In this document: positions 25,398 through 33,871 of the stretch, piece by piece
Layout: each line of letters starts with the position of its first letter
Numbering within the stretch: position 1 is the stretch's first letter
Source of the DNA: a virus
DNA: 48,850 bases
IMG/VR virus record: IMGVR_UViG_3300030390_000536
Location: 3,697-52,546 of that record
Reading direction: 5' to 3' (one strand)
Program-made: the position numbers and the translations under genes
The notes under the pieces: model-generated
The model's input: the letters and a program-made list of their open reading frames with translations, nothing else
Databases searched by the model: none
What the model was told of the DNA's origin: nothing

Positions 25398-26149
25398 TAA
25401 ACTGTTCTCCTCACTACAGAGACCACCGATCCAGCATTCACAAGCTGGCCATTACCTGATGTCTTAATCTCAAGACCTATAACATTGTTTAAGGTATTGG
25501 TATCTCCCATGTAGATTTCATCCACACCTAAAGAGTAACGGTAAGGTATGCCAGAACCTTCATCCATCCTTCCCATATTCTTAGATAGTGTATAAGAACC
25601 TCCACCTCCACCTAAAGTATATCTAAACTGAACAGCTTGATTATTGGTGGCTGGGGTTAGGGTATAGTCATTTCTGACGAGAAAGAAGTCACCTAGAGAT
25701 AACTCTGTAGGGTCAATATAGCCGCTACTGTTCATTAACTCTGTAACTCCGTAAGGGCTAAAACCTTTATTAGTAAAGGCACCAGCTCCATCATTAGTTA
25801 TCCTAGTCCACACATCTGCCTGTAACGCTATAGGACTGGCAGATGTGGCAGTGTCATTGTAGTCCATGAAGCCACCGTTCTTACTGGCTATAACTACATC
25901 TCCACTAGCTCCTGATGAAGTAAACTCCGCTACTGTTATAGTTGCAAGTTCCTTAGTTGCCCTAGCCCAGATACCTTCTCCGTCCACTGCCGGGAATATG
26001 TGAGCTACACTCTCTTGTAGGGTGAATAAACTTCCAACACTTGAAGAGGGCTCACCTACAGAATAGACTAAAGCTACTGGACTGTTTCCTTGTTTCTGCA
26101 CCACAACTGATGAGGAGGATATCAATGTCCATTCAGTAGTAAGTTCCAT
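25397..26149 (-). CDS. Virion fibre/decoration protein, two-domain
   Basis: This 250-residue protein has an N-terminal ~80-residue domain duplicated as the free-standing gene at 23868-24098, and a C-terminal ~170-residue domain of jelly-roll type. The second domain has NDGAGAFTNKGFSPYGVTEL, SLGDFFLVRNDYTLTPATNN, GGGGGSYTLSKNMGRMDEG and YMGDTNTLNNVIGLEIKTSG. This pattern recurs in aquatic phage structural proteins. It ends VVSVVRRTV. It overlaps the LamG gene by one base. Probably part of a head fibre or decoration complex. Confidence 0.65.
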   Translation of the reverse strand: MELTTEWTLISSSSVVVQKQGNSPVALVYSVGEPSSSVGSLFTLQESVAHIFPAVDGEGIWARATKELATITVAEFTSSGASGDVVIASKNGGFMDYNDTATSASPIALQADVWTRITNDGAGAFTNKGFSPYGVTELMNSSGYIDPTELSLGDFFLVRNDYTLTPATNNQAVQFRYTLGGGGGSYTLSKNMGRMDEGSGIPYRYSLGVDEIYMGDTNTLNNVIGLEIKTSGNGQLVNAGSVVSVVRRTV

Positions 26150-26157
26150 ACTAACTC

Positions 26158-26334
26158 CTATTTAGATGTCCAGCCACTTGGCTTAGCAAGATGAATGGAG
26201 GGATTTGTTTCAATTTCTAGTTCGACTTTAGAATTACTGGCTACAGTTACGCGACCTATAGTATTTCCGTCTTCATCAATGAATAGTACTGTGTCGTTCT
26301 TCTCAGATCGACCGTCTAGCCGTGTTCTTAACAT
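26158..26334 (-). CDS. Small beta-rich protein, unknown
   Basis: This 58-residue product starts at ATG 26334, one base after the terminase stop codon, with GGAG five bases before. The longer upstream frame only shadows the terminase. The sequence has a hairpin-like DTVLFIDEDGNTIGRVTV followed by SKVELEIETNPSIHLAKPSG. The order of strands loosely recalls CsrA, but the CsrA RNA-binding Arg is not there. I do not recognise it. It is translated with the terminase and fibre cluster. Confidence 0.65.
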   Translation of the reverse strand: MLRTRLDGRSEKNDTVLFIDEDGNTIGRVTVASNSKVELEIETNPSIHLAKPSGWTSK

Positions 26335-26335
26335 A

Positions 26336-27928
26336 TTAGCTCCAGTCTCCGTAAGACATACCCTCGTTAGCAAATGCAATAGCCACAGCGTCTGAGAAGT
26401 TATCAGCTGCATCATCGTGTCCAGTTGCACTACCATATTCGGATTGACCAAGGAGTTCTCTTTTAATGTAATCATAATGCTCGTGACTTCTAGGAAGTCG
26501 AATACGTCCTGCTTTAAAGTAGGGTAATGTATTCAGAAAGCGTGAAAATTTATCGTTGCCAACCGTACCATCTCTAGGTACTGGCCTGACATTTACTGTA
26601 CCATCCTTCAGAAACTGCTGGTTAAGGAACAGGCCTGAGGATTTATCTTCCATGTAGAATGCCTGAGGCTGCATAGTTGGCCTAGACATATCAAACTCAC
26701 TATGCTTCCTCCAGAAATCTCTCATAGCTGGTATGAGTTCTGGCACTTCCCACTTGTCAATAATGCAATCTATCAGTATCAGCTCCTTGTTAGTTGTCAC
26801 ACCCCAAAGGCATGCAACTGAATAATCGGAGTAGGTCTGAGTAGTAGCAGCAGTATCAGCTGTGATGAAGGTATAGCGTATGCGGAAGTCTTCTACATTG
26901 TTGTAAGAGTATATGTCCTCTGCCTTTAGAGCAGCCTTACCTTTGCCAACAGGCATACCCATGTACTGAGAGAAGAAGGTATAGGCATCTTTAATGTAAA
27001 GTCCTAGCAAACTCTTTAGGTTCTTACGGACTGACCAGAAGCTAGACACCAACTGCTCCTTACCTTCAAACATATGAGTCTCATACTTACGCATTTCAGA
27101 CTCTGGTAGACTATATAAGATAGGGTTGACCGAGGTGTACCCGTAGTCATCAATCTGTTTCTGATACCAATCGGCTGATCCTGTCTCAGGAGTCACTATG
27201 CCGGGTATGTTAAGCCAGTCATATGTGTCTGAGGTGTTACCTTTCATGATGAACCCACATAGGTCATCAGCATGTAGCCGTTGCATTATCACAACTAGTG
27301 GGGTAGTCTCAGAAGCTAGACGGCTTAATATTGTATTCTGGAATCTGTTGTTTACCTTATCACGCTCAGTAGGACTGTTAGCGTCATCAGGTTTGATAAC
27401 ATCATCAATGCACAGAATGCCTGCGAAGTCTGGTGCCAATGTACCTGCACCCTTACCAGTAAGCTTACCAGTAGTAGGGATAGCATGGACAACTCCAGCA
27501 GACATCGTACCCAATTTTTCAACTGACTTCTTATTTACATCTAACTTAACGTCAGGGAAGACAAGTTGAAAGTCTGGATCTGTCATAATAGTTCTAATGT
27601 AGCCAGATGATTCGGCTAATACATCAGAGTTGAACCCGGTCAGGATAGTGTGGCCTGATGGATTACGAGCCCATGCAAAGAGTGGAAGCAACTGAGATAC
27701 AATCAAAGTCTTACCAGCTCTAGGTGGGATATTAATAATCATACGAGTGCTGTCTTGGTCAATCATCTTCTGAATGGCTTGGAACAGAACCTCGTAATAG
27801 TCTACATGTAACAGCATAGTGCCTGTCAATATCTTAAAGCAGAACTTGGAGAAGGCCTCGAAATCGTTCTTCAAAAACTTCTCCAGTGCTCTTAACTCTA
27901 CTGCATCTTTGCCTGAGAAATAGCTCAA
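26336..27928 (-). CDS. terL: Terminase large subunit
   Basis: This is a 530-residue packaging ATPase-nuclease. Walker A is PPRAGKT at residues 68-74. Walker B is GILCIDDVIKPDDANSPTER near residue 170, followed by the coupling motif region. The C-terminal RNase H-like nuclease begins with FITADTAATTQTYSDYSVAC, whose first Asp is the metal ligand, and includes the later MEDKSSGLFL and HDDAADNFSDAVAIAF. The start codon is TTG at 27928 with AAGGAG seven bases upstream; no suitable ATG is near. It cuts and pumps DNA into the prohead with the small subunit encoded just upstream. Confidence 0.92.
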   Translation of the reverse strand: MSYFSGKDAVELRALEKFLKNDFEAFSKFCFKILTGTMLLHVDYYEVLFQAIQKMIDQDSTRMIINIPPRAGKTLIVSQLLPLFAWARNPSGHTILTGFNSDVLAESSGYIRTIMTDPDFQLVFPDVKLDVNKKSVEKLGTMSAGVVHAIPTTGKLTGKGAGTLAPDFAGILCIDDVIKPDDANSPTERDKVNNRFQNTILSRLASETTPLVVIMQRLHADDLCGFIMKGNTSDTYDWLNIPGIVTPETGSADWYQKQIDDYGYTSVNPILYSLPESEMRKYETHMFEGKEQLVSSFWSVRKNLKSLLGLYIKDAYTFFSQYMGMPVGKGKAALKAEDIYSYNNVEDFRIRYTFITADTAATTQTYSDYSVACLWGVTTNKELILIDCIIDKWEVPELIPAMRDFWRKHSEFDMSRPTMQPQAFYMEDKSSGLFLNQQFLKDGTVNVRPVPRDGTVGNDKFSRFLNTLPYFKAGRIRLPRSHEHYDYIKRELLGQSEYGSATGHDDAADNFSDAVAIAFANEGMSYGDWS

Positions 27929-27938
27929 GGGTTTCTCC

Positions 27939-28373
27939 TTAGGAAACTAAGAAGGCTCCTAAGATCTCTGAGGCGTCTTCCTTACTGACAATGGCTATAG
28001 CAGCCTTGCCTGACATATTAACACTCTTGCTTTCTGCAATGAGCCGTGATATTTCTTTTGAGCAATCTATGATTACCTTAGGATCTGCTGGTATCATCTT
28101 ATCCAGATCACCGAAGGCTTGGTCCTGTAACTTTTTAATTACTAGGATGCGCTCGGCAATGTGTAAACCAGAACTCTCCAGCTCCTCTGCCAACAATACT
28201 TGGTAGCGGTTGCGGATAGCAGGCTCAGATGCTACAAGCTTTCGTAAGGCCATAGCGTTGTACTGGACTGTATCATGTCGAGATGCCTTAGCCAAGTCAC
28301 CGTGTTCGGCAAGCATGGCTTGGGCAATCAGTTCGATATCAGTCGCTGAAGTCACTAGCTCCTGAGACATCAT
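27939..28373 (-). CDS. terS: Terminase small subunit (putative)
   Basis: This 144-residue helical protein directly precedes the large subunit. ATG at 28373 follows GAGGAG by four bases, making it a better start than the frame's first ATG. It has a helix-turn-helix-like N-terminal region (IAQAMLAEHGDLAKASRHDT), a helical oligomerisation part and ends with a short strand (AAIAIVSKED). Order and size fit a small terminase that recognises the packaging site. Sequence motifs alone are weak. Confidence 0.65.
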   Translation of the reverse strand: MMSQELVTSATDIELIAQAMLAEHGDLAKASRHDTVQYNAMALRKLVASEPAIRNRYQVLLAEELESSGLHIAERILVIKKLQDQAFGDLDKMIPADPKVIIDCSKEISRLIAESKSVNMSGKAAIAIVSKEDASEILGAFLVS

Positions 28374-28524
28374 CAAGCTCCTCGTCATAATTGTCGAAGA
28401 GTGCTTTCATGTCATCGGAAGCGTCTGTGAAATCTTCAAAGCTAGGCTCATTTGGATCGCCTTGTATTTCTAATGGATCGTCTGATCCGAATTCATCTAT
28501 TGTATCTTGTATCCAATAACTCAT
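28339..28524 (-). CDS. Small acidic protein before terminase
   Basis: This 61-residue product is extremely acidic (about 40% Asp/Glu near the C-terminus: DNYDEELDDV). It has ATG at 28524 with GGAG six bases upstream, and overlaps terS by 35 bases. No family is recognised. It could be a DNA mimic or a packaging cofactor, but there is only charge and position to go on. Confidence 0.55.
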   Translation of the reverse strand: MSYWIQDTIDEFGSDDPLEIQGDPNEPSFEDFTDASDDMKALFDNYDEELDDVSGASDFSD

Positions 28525-28542
28525 AAGTTTCTCCTATTATGT

Positions 28543-29850
28543 TTAAGTCTCATACCAGCCATTGTTGCACCCTACAGGAACTGTATTTACAAACGGAGTC
28601 TCGCCAAAGTTAACTAATCCTTTTGTAGAGGTATTTTGTAATCCTACTATAGGGTAGAAAACCTCATCAGGTAGCAATCCCGAAGTGGGTTTTATTTGAA
28701 ATATAGGCTGTCCCGTTACAATTACCGAAGCTATGTGGTTATCCAAGTCAACCACTATCATTGCTGTTCCTCCGCTCGAAGTTGGCGAGGCTCCACCTGT
28801 CCACCCTAAATTGGAATGGTAGCCGTCTGAAAAATAGCCCCAAGAGTTATAAGACCTATTCCCTAGTGTAGCTGAGTCATTACCTATGTATACGTTTTCT
28901 AAGTAGGTAGGTTCGTAAGTTGTACCCATACTTAAGGAGAAACCTGACCCAGACTCAAAAGTAACCTCAAAACACCAAACCCCAGAGCTTTTACCCATCA
29001 ATGCAACGCATCTTCTAGGTGTATTGTCGGAGATAGTAGTATTTGTAAGCCCTAAACCGTTATCCGATATGGCTACGTCTAGTCCACATGATGCGGCAGT
29101 GAACACTGGGTAAAGTGGTAGTGGAGGGGTGTCCCCAGTCTCGTTAGCCAGTATTGTTATTTCTGCCTGAGTTAGCACCCTGTTAAATGTGCGCCTCTGC
29201 TCCATAGTTCCATTGAAATAAAGGGTGTAAACGCCGCTATTATAAACCGCGCCGATAGTGTTTGCGGAGGATTCAATAGCTCCAGTTATGTTGGTTGCGA
29301 CTGATGAAGCTAAGGAGCCATCAATATATACGTCCATAAAGCCTTGTTTTTGGTAATTAACAGCAACATGGTGCAGTCCAGAAATTGTTGCGGATTGCGA
29401 GTTATACATTTGGCCGCCTGCCTCTCTGCTCTGGGCCGCTGTAATAGCCGAATTTATTGAAAATAGAACCGTATCTGATTGTGTTGTTAGCTTATCACCA
29501 TAATAGTTAATTATACCATCGCCGCTCAATCGTTCAGTCCAGAAAGACCAACTAAACTCTGTAACACTTGGAGGCAGCTCATTGTTAACCTCGGCGTATT
29601 GGCTTGAGCCATTGAACAGCATAGCTCCACCAAACCTGCCGGGAACAATCGACGGGGTATTGCTCACCGTTCCATTGTTGCCATTGGGTGATTCATCAAT
29701 AAGGGTTGATCCTGATACATTTGACATAGTATAAAAGGTTAACAGGTCTGGATAATCAGGTTGTAGTATTGGCGAGGAAGGCGCATCCCCACCAGAGCTT
29801 AATAGAAAACTACCAAACTCTGTAACTGTGTTTCCTAAAGTTAGGAGCAT
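28543..29850 (-). CDS. LamG plus SPRY-like virion protein
   Basis: This 435-residue protein has two carbohydrate- or protein-binding modules. Residues ~40-245 form a LamG/concanavalin domain (FSWSFWTERLSGDGIINYYG, HHVAVNYQKQGFMDVYIDGS, RRTFNRVLTQAEITILAN). Residues ~260-430 match a SPRY/B30.2-like fold: SGVWCFEVTFESGSGFSLSM, SYNSWGYFSDGYHSNLGW, MIVVDLDNHIASVIVTGQPI and GLVNFGETPF. It lies at the junction between replication and packaging genes, away from the tail fibres, and may be a head fibre. Domain identification is strong; its place in the virion is not proven. Confidence 0.75.
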   Translation of the reverse strand: MLLTLGNTVTEFGSFLLSSGGDAPSSPILQPDYPDLLTFYTMSNVSGSTLIDESPNGNNGTVSNTPSIVPGRFGGAMLFNGSSQYAEVNNELPPSVTEFSWSFWTERLSGDGIINYYGDKLTTQSDTVLFSINSAITAAQSREAGGQMYNSQSATISGLHHVAVNYQKQGFMDVYIDGSLASSVATNITGAIESSANTIGAVYNSGVYTLYFNGTMEQRRTFNRVLTQAEITILANETGDTPPLPLYPVFTAASCGLDVAISDNGLGLTNTTISDNTPRRCVALMGKSSGVWCFEVTFESGSGFSLSMGTTYEPTYLENVYIGNDSATLGNRSYNSWGYFSDGYHSNLGWTGGASPTSSGGTAMIVVDLDNHIASVIVTGQPIFQIKPTSGLLPDEVFYPIVGLQNTSTKGLVNFGETPFVNTVPVGCNNGWYET

Positions 29851-29867
29851 GATATATTTCCTATTAT

Positions 29868-29900
29868 TTGTTTAGAATTTATTTAGAATATGTTTAGAAT
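29868..29900. repeat. Three tandem 11-bp repeats before the LamG-SPRY gene
   Basis: TTGTTTAGAAT, TTATTTAGAAT and ATGTTTAGAAT follow each other in the ~130-base gap between RNAP 1 and the structural block. The rest of the gap (29901-29979) has no gene, and holds a possible long-loop CCACC/GGTGG hairpin. It is a candidate control region for late genes. Confidence 0.65.
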
Positions 29901-29979
29901 CCCCACCAAACCTCCCCTTTAAATAGTCAGGGTGGTAACGGTTTAGTGAGCTTCTTACATTAGCACATAGTTTTGTCTT

Positions 29980-31809
29980 TTATAAAAAGAACCTTTTCAA
30001 ATCGCGTACAATCTCAGGATTCCACTCACCTAAAACTGGTGGGCGATCTATCTCGACATCATAACGAAGTGTCCAGTACTCGTGCAGTTGTGCCAGATAA
30101 TCCATATCGTATAGATCCGCAAAGGTATTCACGATCGCTGAGTAAAGCTCGTCACGGTAATTACAGTGAGTTGCAAAGCTATCGTGGATAAATATCATCG
30201 GTAGTCCCAACTCCTTCAAGACTCGTGCCACCATTCTTAGGTGTGTCGCATCAAGACTGTGGATTATGTTAGGGGCTATCGCTGATTTGTGCTTGGCCGT
30301 ATTAGGTATCGGTGGAGTGTAGTCAACAATCTCAAGGGCGAACTCTTCACCATTGGACAGAGTTACCTCAAGCCTTCTACGCTTTCCCTTAACCTTACGC
30401 TGCATGCATTCAAACTTATCAGGAGTGATCCAATGTATTTCAGTATTATCAGCACTGGAAATTATTCCAGCGGCCATCGTCACCCACTCTACAGCAGCCG
30501 TCAGAGGCCCAAGCATATCATTGATGCAATCGTATAGCTCACATCCCAATTTGCCCGTCACGGCTCTCTCAAGCCCATCTCCGACTGTCACATAGCATTC
30601 CTGATCGACATCCCATTCCTGTTTAGCCCCGAACATTTTGCCGAGGTGCTCCATAGATGTCATACGGGTTGCATTATATCCCCATGTCATAACAGGAACC
30701 TTAGCAGCCTTTCGAGTTGCTAGGTACATCAGGGTACGAGGTAGTGTTTTCATCCAAGCATCTGCTATGTATTCGTAGATGTCTAGTTCGTGTTCTTCCT
30801 GTTGCATCCCGAGGTGGGCTGTGATCGCAGTCGAACGAACCACAGCGCTCCAATGCTGTAACCCAGAACAACGACCATCCAAGGGTATGAATGCGGGAAT
30901 AGGTTGATCAGGATTATCGAGGTACTGGCGTATAATGTTAGCACAAGCAAGATAACTATAGGGCTTGTCGGCTTCAAGCCATTCCAGATTAGTTTCCCAA
31001 TTACGTGCATGGTATGCCATTGTAGCGGCTGTCCAAGGTTTCTCTGAGTATCCAGCTGCCGATTCACATAGCGCTGCAAAGCCCTTCTCCGTGAGCGTTT
31101 CGCTATATGACGGTTGTGTGAGTGCCTTTTCATGGTCTGCTCCTTGTGGGGACATACCGCAAGTGGTATCTGAATACATCCTACTCCTTGAATCTAAGAA
31201 GTAAGGGTAGCAGTGTTCCGTTCCTAGTAAGTCTTCGGCAGTCTTCATCGTTCTCTTGAACATGAGATCTGAGCCTTCCGTAGGAGGAACTACTTGCAGT
31301 ACGTTAAAGATAAATTGATTGACTGTGAACTTCTCACGAGCCATTGTGTTTGATATATTACTTACTTCCTTATTGCGATCATTAGATACGCCTCCCCGGA
31401 TAGGGCTTACCGGGATCTTCTCACCAACTAACTTGGGATAGGTCACGGCAGTAACTGGACCTTCAAGGCCAGCTATGTTCAGGTCTAGCAACTTCTTAGT
31501 AGGCTCTACTACTCGTTCATCGAATCCTCTGGTCAGTTTAATGTACCCAGCTAACTCCATCTCTCCCATAAATCGTAAGGATACGTTCAGTGGGTCTGTA
31601 GCTTCTAACATGCGCTTTGACATACGAGGCACAGCAGAGTGTAAGGGTATCCCAAACAGTCCGTGTAGAGAGAATAGGCAGTGCTCATAACAGCGCTGCC
31701 ACATTCCCGGTTTCATAGTCTGCCACTTATTAGAGCTGACATCATCAGGTCTCTTAAAGCCTTTACCTTTACCGTCTGGCAATATAACGCCGCCTGATAG
31801 TTCGATCAT
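29980..31809 (-). CDS. Single-subunit T7-like RNA polymerase (RNAP 1)
   Basis: This is a 609-residue RNA polymerase with canonical motifs. Motif A is IPLDGRCSGLQHWSA with Asp311. Motif B is RKAAKVPVMTWGYNAT with Arg366, Lys370 and Tyr378. Motif C is FIHDSFATH with Asp543. It is shorter than T7 RNAP, with motif A ~225 residues earlier, and the same compact layout as RNAP 2 (Asp309/311, Lys362/370, Asp555/543). The C-terminal part, including TNIIHSLDATH-like NIIHSLDATHLRMV, matches the classical T7 enzyme better than RNAP 2 does. It closes the replication gene block and lies directly before the structural genes, which fits a late-gene polymerase. AGGAGG precedes the ATG. Confidence 0.93.
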   Translation of the reverse strand: MIELSGGVILPDGKGKGFKRPDDVSSNKWQTMKPGMWQRCYEHCLFSLHGLFGIPLHSAVPRMSKRMLEATDPLNVSLRFMGEMELAGYIKLTRGFDERVVEPTKKLLDLNIAGLEGPVTAVTYPKLVGEKIPVSPIRGGVSNDRNKEVSNISNTMAREKFTVNQFIFNVLQVVPPTEGSDLMFKRTMKTAEDLLGTEHCYPYFLDSRSRMYSDTTCGMSPQGADHEKALTQPSYSETLTEKGFAALCESAAGYSEKPWTAATMAYHARNWETNLEWLEADKPYSYLACANIIRQYLDNPDQPIPAFIPLDGRCSGLQHWSAVVRSTAITAHLGMQQEEHELDIYEYIADAWMKTLPRTLMYLATRKAAKVPVMTWGYNATRMTSMEHLGKMFGAKQEWDVDQECYVTVGDGLERAVTGKLGCELYDCINDMLGPLTAAVEWVTMAAGIISSADNTEIHWITPDKFECMQRKVKGKRRRLEVTLSNGEEFALEIVDYTPPIPNTAKHKSAIAPNIIHSLDATHLRMVARVLKELGLPMIFIHDSFATHCNYRDELYSAIVNTFADLYDMDYLAQLHEYWTLRYDVEIDRPPVLGEWNPEIVRDLKRFFL

Positions 31810-31821
31810 ATTGCCTCCTAG

Positions 31822-32673
31822 TTAATCCATATCTTCAACGTACTTATCATGACGAATAGCTTTGAACCGAGGCTCACGTAAGCTTCCGTCCTTTAACTTC
31901 TTCATGGCCTTAACCTCAACTATCTGGCCAAGGATCAAGTCCTCATCAGCCCACCATTCATCACGTTGAGTATCTGTCATACCGCTGATACGATGCCTGT
32001 ACATATCTAGGCCAGCAACTATCAATCCACCTAAGGTTCCAAGGTACTTGCCCTCGCCTTCAAACATGCCCACTACTTCCAAGTCCAGAGTCAACTCTTC
32101 CTTGATCTTCATCATGTTCGAGTTACGCTTGCCGGGTTCAAAAGGAGCTAGTAAGGCTTTTAGGATTACACCTTCACCTCCTCGGCTCCATACGTCCTCA
32201 GCAATACGCTGCCAGCAGTCAGGGTTGCTTGAAGCTGTGATAGGGACTACCAAAGTCATCTCAGGAAGGTCTATCCTACCTACGAGATAGGAGGCCAACT
32301 TCCAACGATGTTTAAAATCTAACGTAGCATTAAAAGGGTCTATCCAGTCATGCACCTTCAAGTAAGCACCCAATGCAGGCTCACGCTTACGATTCAGGAT
32401 ACCATTCAGGTCTGAGAATACTGGGAAACCCTCTACAAGGATCTCAAAGATTAGGATACCTTCCATGCAAGGTCGCTTGTCATGAATCTTCTTAGCCAGC
32501 CACTGTACAGAAGGGATAGCTCGGCCAGCTCGTGAGTAGATCACGCCATTCTCATAGTAACCATACCAGCCATCATACTTCTCAAGTACGGCATAGGTCT
32601 TGCCAATGTACTTAGGGTTCTTCTTGTCAGCTTCTAGGAACTTGTGTAAAGCTCTCTGTACTTTGAATGTCAT
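31822..32673 (-). CDS. ATP-dependent DNA ligase
   Basis: This 283-residue protein has motif I LEKYDGWYGYY with the adenylated Lys at residue 32. The other conserved motifs are YSRAGR (III-like), EILVEG, GGEGVILK (motif IV) and MMKIKEE (motif V). The C-terminal OB-fold (GQIVEVKAMKKLKDGSLREP) carries the family's end. The short length is usual for phage T7-type ligases. It would seal nicks during replication and repair. It overlaps the preceding small gene by four bases, with GAGG before the ATG. Confidence 0.92.
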   Translation of the reverse strand: MTFKVQRALHKFLEADKKNPKYIGKTYAVLEKYDGWYGYYENGVIYSRAGRAIPSVQWLAKKIHDKRPCMEGILIFEILVEGFPVFSDLNGILNRKREPALGAYLKVHDWIDPFNATLDFKHRWKLASYLVGRIDLPEMTLVVPITASSNPDCWQRIAEDVWSRGGEGVILKALLAPFEPGKRNSNMMKIKEELTLDLEVVGMFEGEGKYLGTLGGLIVAGLDMYRHRISGMTDTQRDEWWADEDLILGQIVEVKAMKKLKDGSLREPRFKAIRHDKYVEDMD

Positions 32674-32891
32674 ACTAACACCTCAATAGGAAGGATCACA
32701 TAGTAGTTGTTTTCAATATTGTCCTCTTCTTCAGAGGCATTAATTAGCCCTCTATCCCACGGGGACGGATACTCAGTATCAGCAGCGAGCATTCTACGTG
32801 CTTTATCTTGCAGGTGAGTGAAAGACGAAGATACACACACAAGCTCTGTAAACTTATAATAGTCATAATGTACTTCAAATAGTCCAAACAT
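32670..32891 (-). CDS. Small hypothetical protein
   Basis: This 73-residue product starts at ATG 32891, preceded by GGAG at six bases. An earlier in-frame ATG at 32903 has no such site. The sequence (FGLFEVHYDYYKFTELVCVS) is beta-rich with a helical middle. No family recognised. It sits in the replication block between an unknown small gene and DNA ligase. Confidence 0.6.
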   Translation of the reverse strand: MFGLFEVHYDYYKFTELVCVSSSFTHLQDKARRMLAADTEYPSPWDRGLINASEEEDNIENNYYVILPIEVLV

Positions 32892-32910
32892 GGGCTTCTC
32901 CATAGTTATG

Positions 32911-33102
32911 TTAATGTATAGTAGGACTGTTAGTTTTGTCCAAGATCTCTTCCAGTGTGGCCAGTACTCCAGCTACGATAGCATGAGAGTCTAGGATGTA
33001 CTGTTGAGCTTCTTCTTCAGTAGAATCGGCAGGCATACCGCCCACCAACCCCTCAACTGTCGCTACTATCTGTTCGTCAATTGACTCCTTACTCAGTGCC
33101 AT
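32911..33102 (-). CDS. Small helical hypothetical protein
   Basis: This 63-residue product starts at ATG 33102 (MALSKES), with GGAG six bases before. It is acidic and helical (ILDSHAIVAGVLATLEEILD). No family recognised. It is the next gene after the phosphoesterase, with a stop-start junction only one base apart. Confidence 0.6.
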   Translation of the reverse strand: MALSKESIDEQIVATVEGLVGGMPADSTEEEAQQYILDSHAIVAGVLATLEEILDKTNSPTIH

Positions 33103-33103
33103 A

Positions 33104-33871
33104 CTATACTCCGTAATCAGCAATCAACCGTTCTAGGCTTACGAACTCAACATCATGGTCAAGGTACTCATAGCGATTGGTAAAGGATTTCATATGCACG
33201 AAGCCACGAATCTCAGTGTTGTTAGCACCTCGGTAGTCTTCATCATGCATATAGAAAGAGCCTGCACATACACCGAAGTGTGGCTTGCCTAGAAGGTTCT
33301 GACGGCGAGCATACTGGAACTGCTGCTGATGGCCGTGTACGAGGCTGTGCGGGAACTTGTTAAGTTTGTTCTCCATACTGCCACCGACCGGGCGACCTGA
33401 CATAGCATTTTCCATGTAGTGATTGAAACATACATCATCAATCCATAGAGGACTGGTGAAGTCATGTACCTGCCAACCTTGATCAGCTACGAACTTAGGA
33501 AGATCGAAACAGCCTTCTAGTACCGGGTGAGAATCAATGAATCGCTTGAGGCGGTTCTCATGATTACCCATACAGAAATGTAACTCAGGCTTATAAGGCA
33601 CCCGTTTAGCAGCCTTGTTACGGTCGTTAGTGTACTGCATGATGATCTTGAAAGCATCAAAGCCAGCTTCTAAGTCTGCATAAAGGCGTTTACCTTCCTG
33701 TTCCTTAGCACTAGCATAGGTTGAGAGGCTTGGAAGATCCCAATGATCGCCAATATGCACAATGTACTTAGGCTTGTGGGCCCAGATGTATCGTGCCAAT
33801 GCTTTCAAGTGGTCAACTGGAGCACCTTCTTGGATTTGCGTATCAGCGATTACTAAAATATCATTACTCAT
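33104..33871 (-). CDS. Calcineurin-like metallophosphoesterase
   Basis: This 255-residue protein follows the binuclear metallophosphoesterase order: D10 in VIADTQIQ, where the usual D-x-H has Gln in place of His, then IVHIGDHWDLPS, HFCMGNHENRL and LVHGHQQQFQYA. These give the metal-binding Asp, Asn and His residues. The N-x-H substitution at the first motif is seen in some phage members. Substrate is unknown; related phage proteins act on nucleic acids or small phosphates. It overlaps the endonuclease VII gene by four bases. Confidence 0.85.
   Translation of the reverse strand: MSNDILVIADTQIQEGAPVDHLKALARYIWAHKPKYIVHIGDHWDLPSLSTYASAKEQEGKRLYADLEAGFDAFKIIMQYTNDRNKAAKRVPYKPELHFCMGNHENRLKRFIDSHPVLEGCFDLPKFVADQGWQVHDFTSPLWIDDVCFNHYMENAMSGRPVGGSMENKLNKFPHSLVHGHQQQFQYARRQNLLGKPHFGVCAGSFYMHDEDYRGANNTEIRGFVHMKSFTNRYEYLDHDVEFVSLERLIADYGV

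Noticed and set aside
29944-29950. CTCACTA on the minus strand, matching the T7 promoter core
   Set aside because: The flanking bases do not fit the T7 consensus spacing, and the same 7-mer occurs elsewhere inside genes, so it is at chance level.
30783-31133. 116-residue ORF in another minus frame inside RNAP 1
   Set aside because: It lies wholly within the RNAP gene, has no ribosome-binding site and a composition like a frame shadow.
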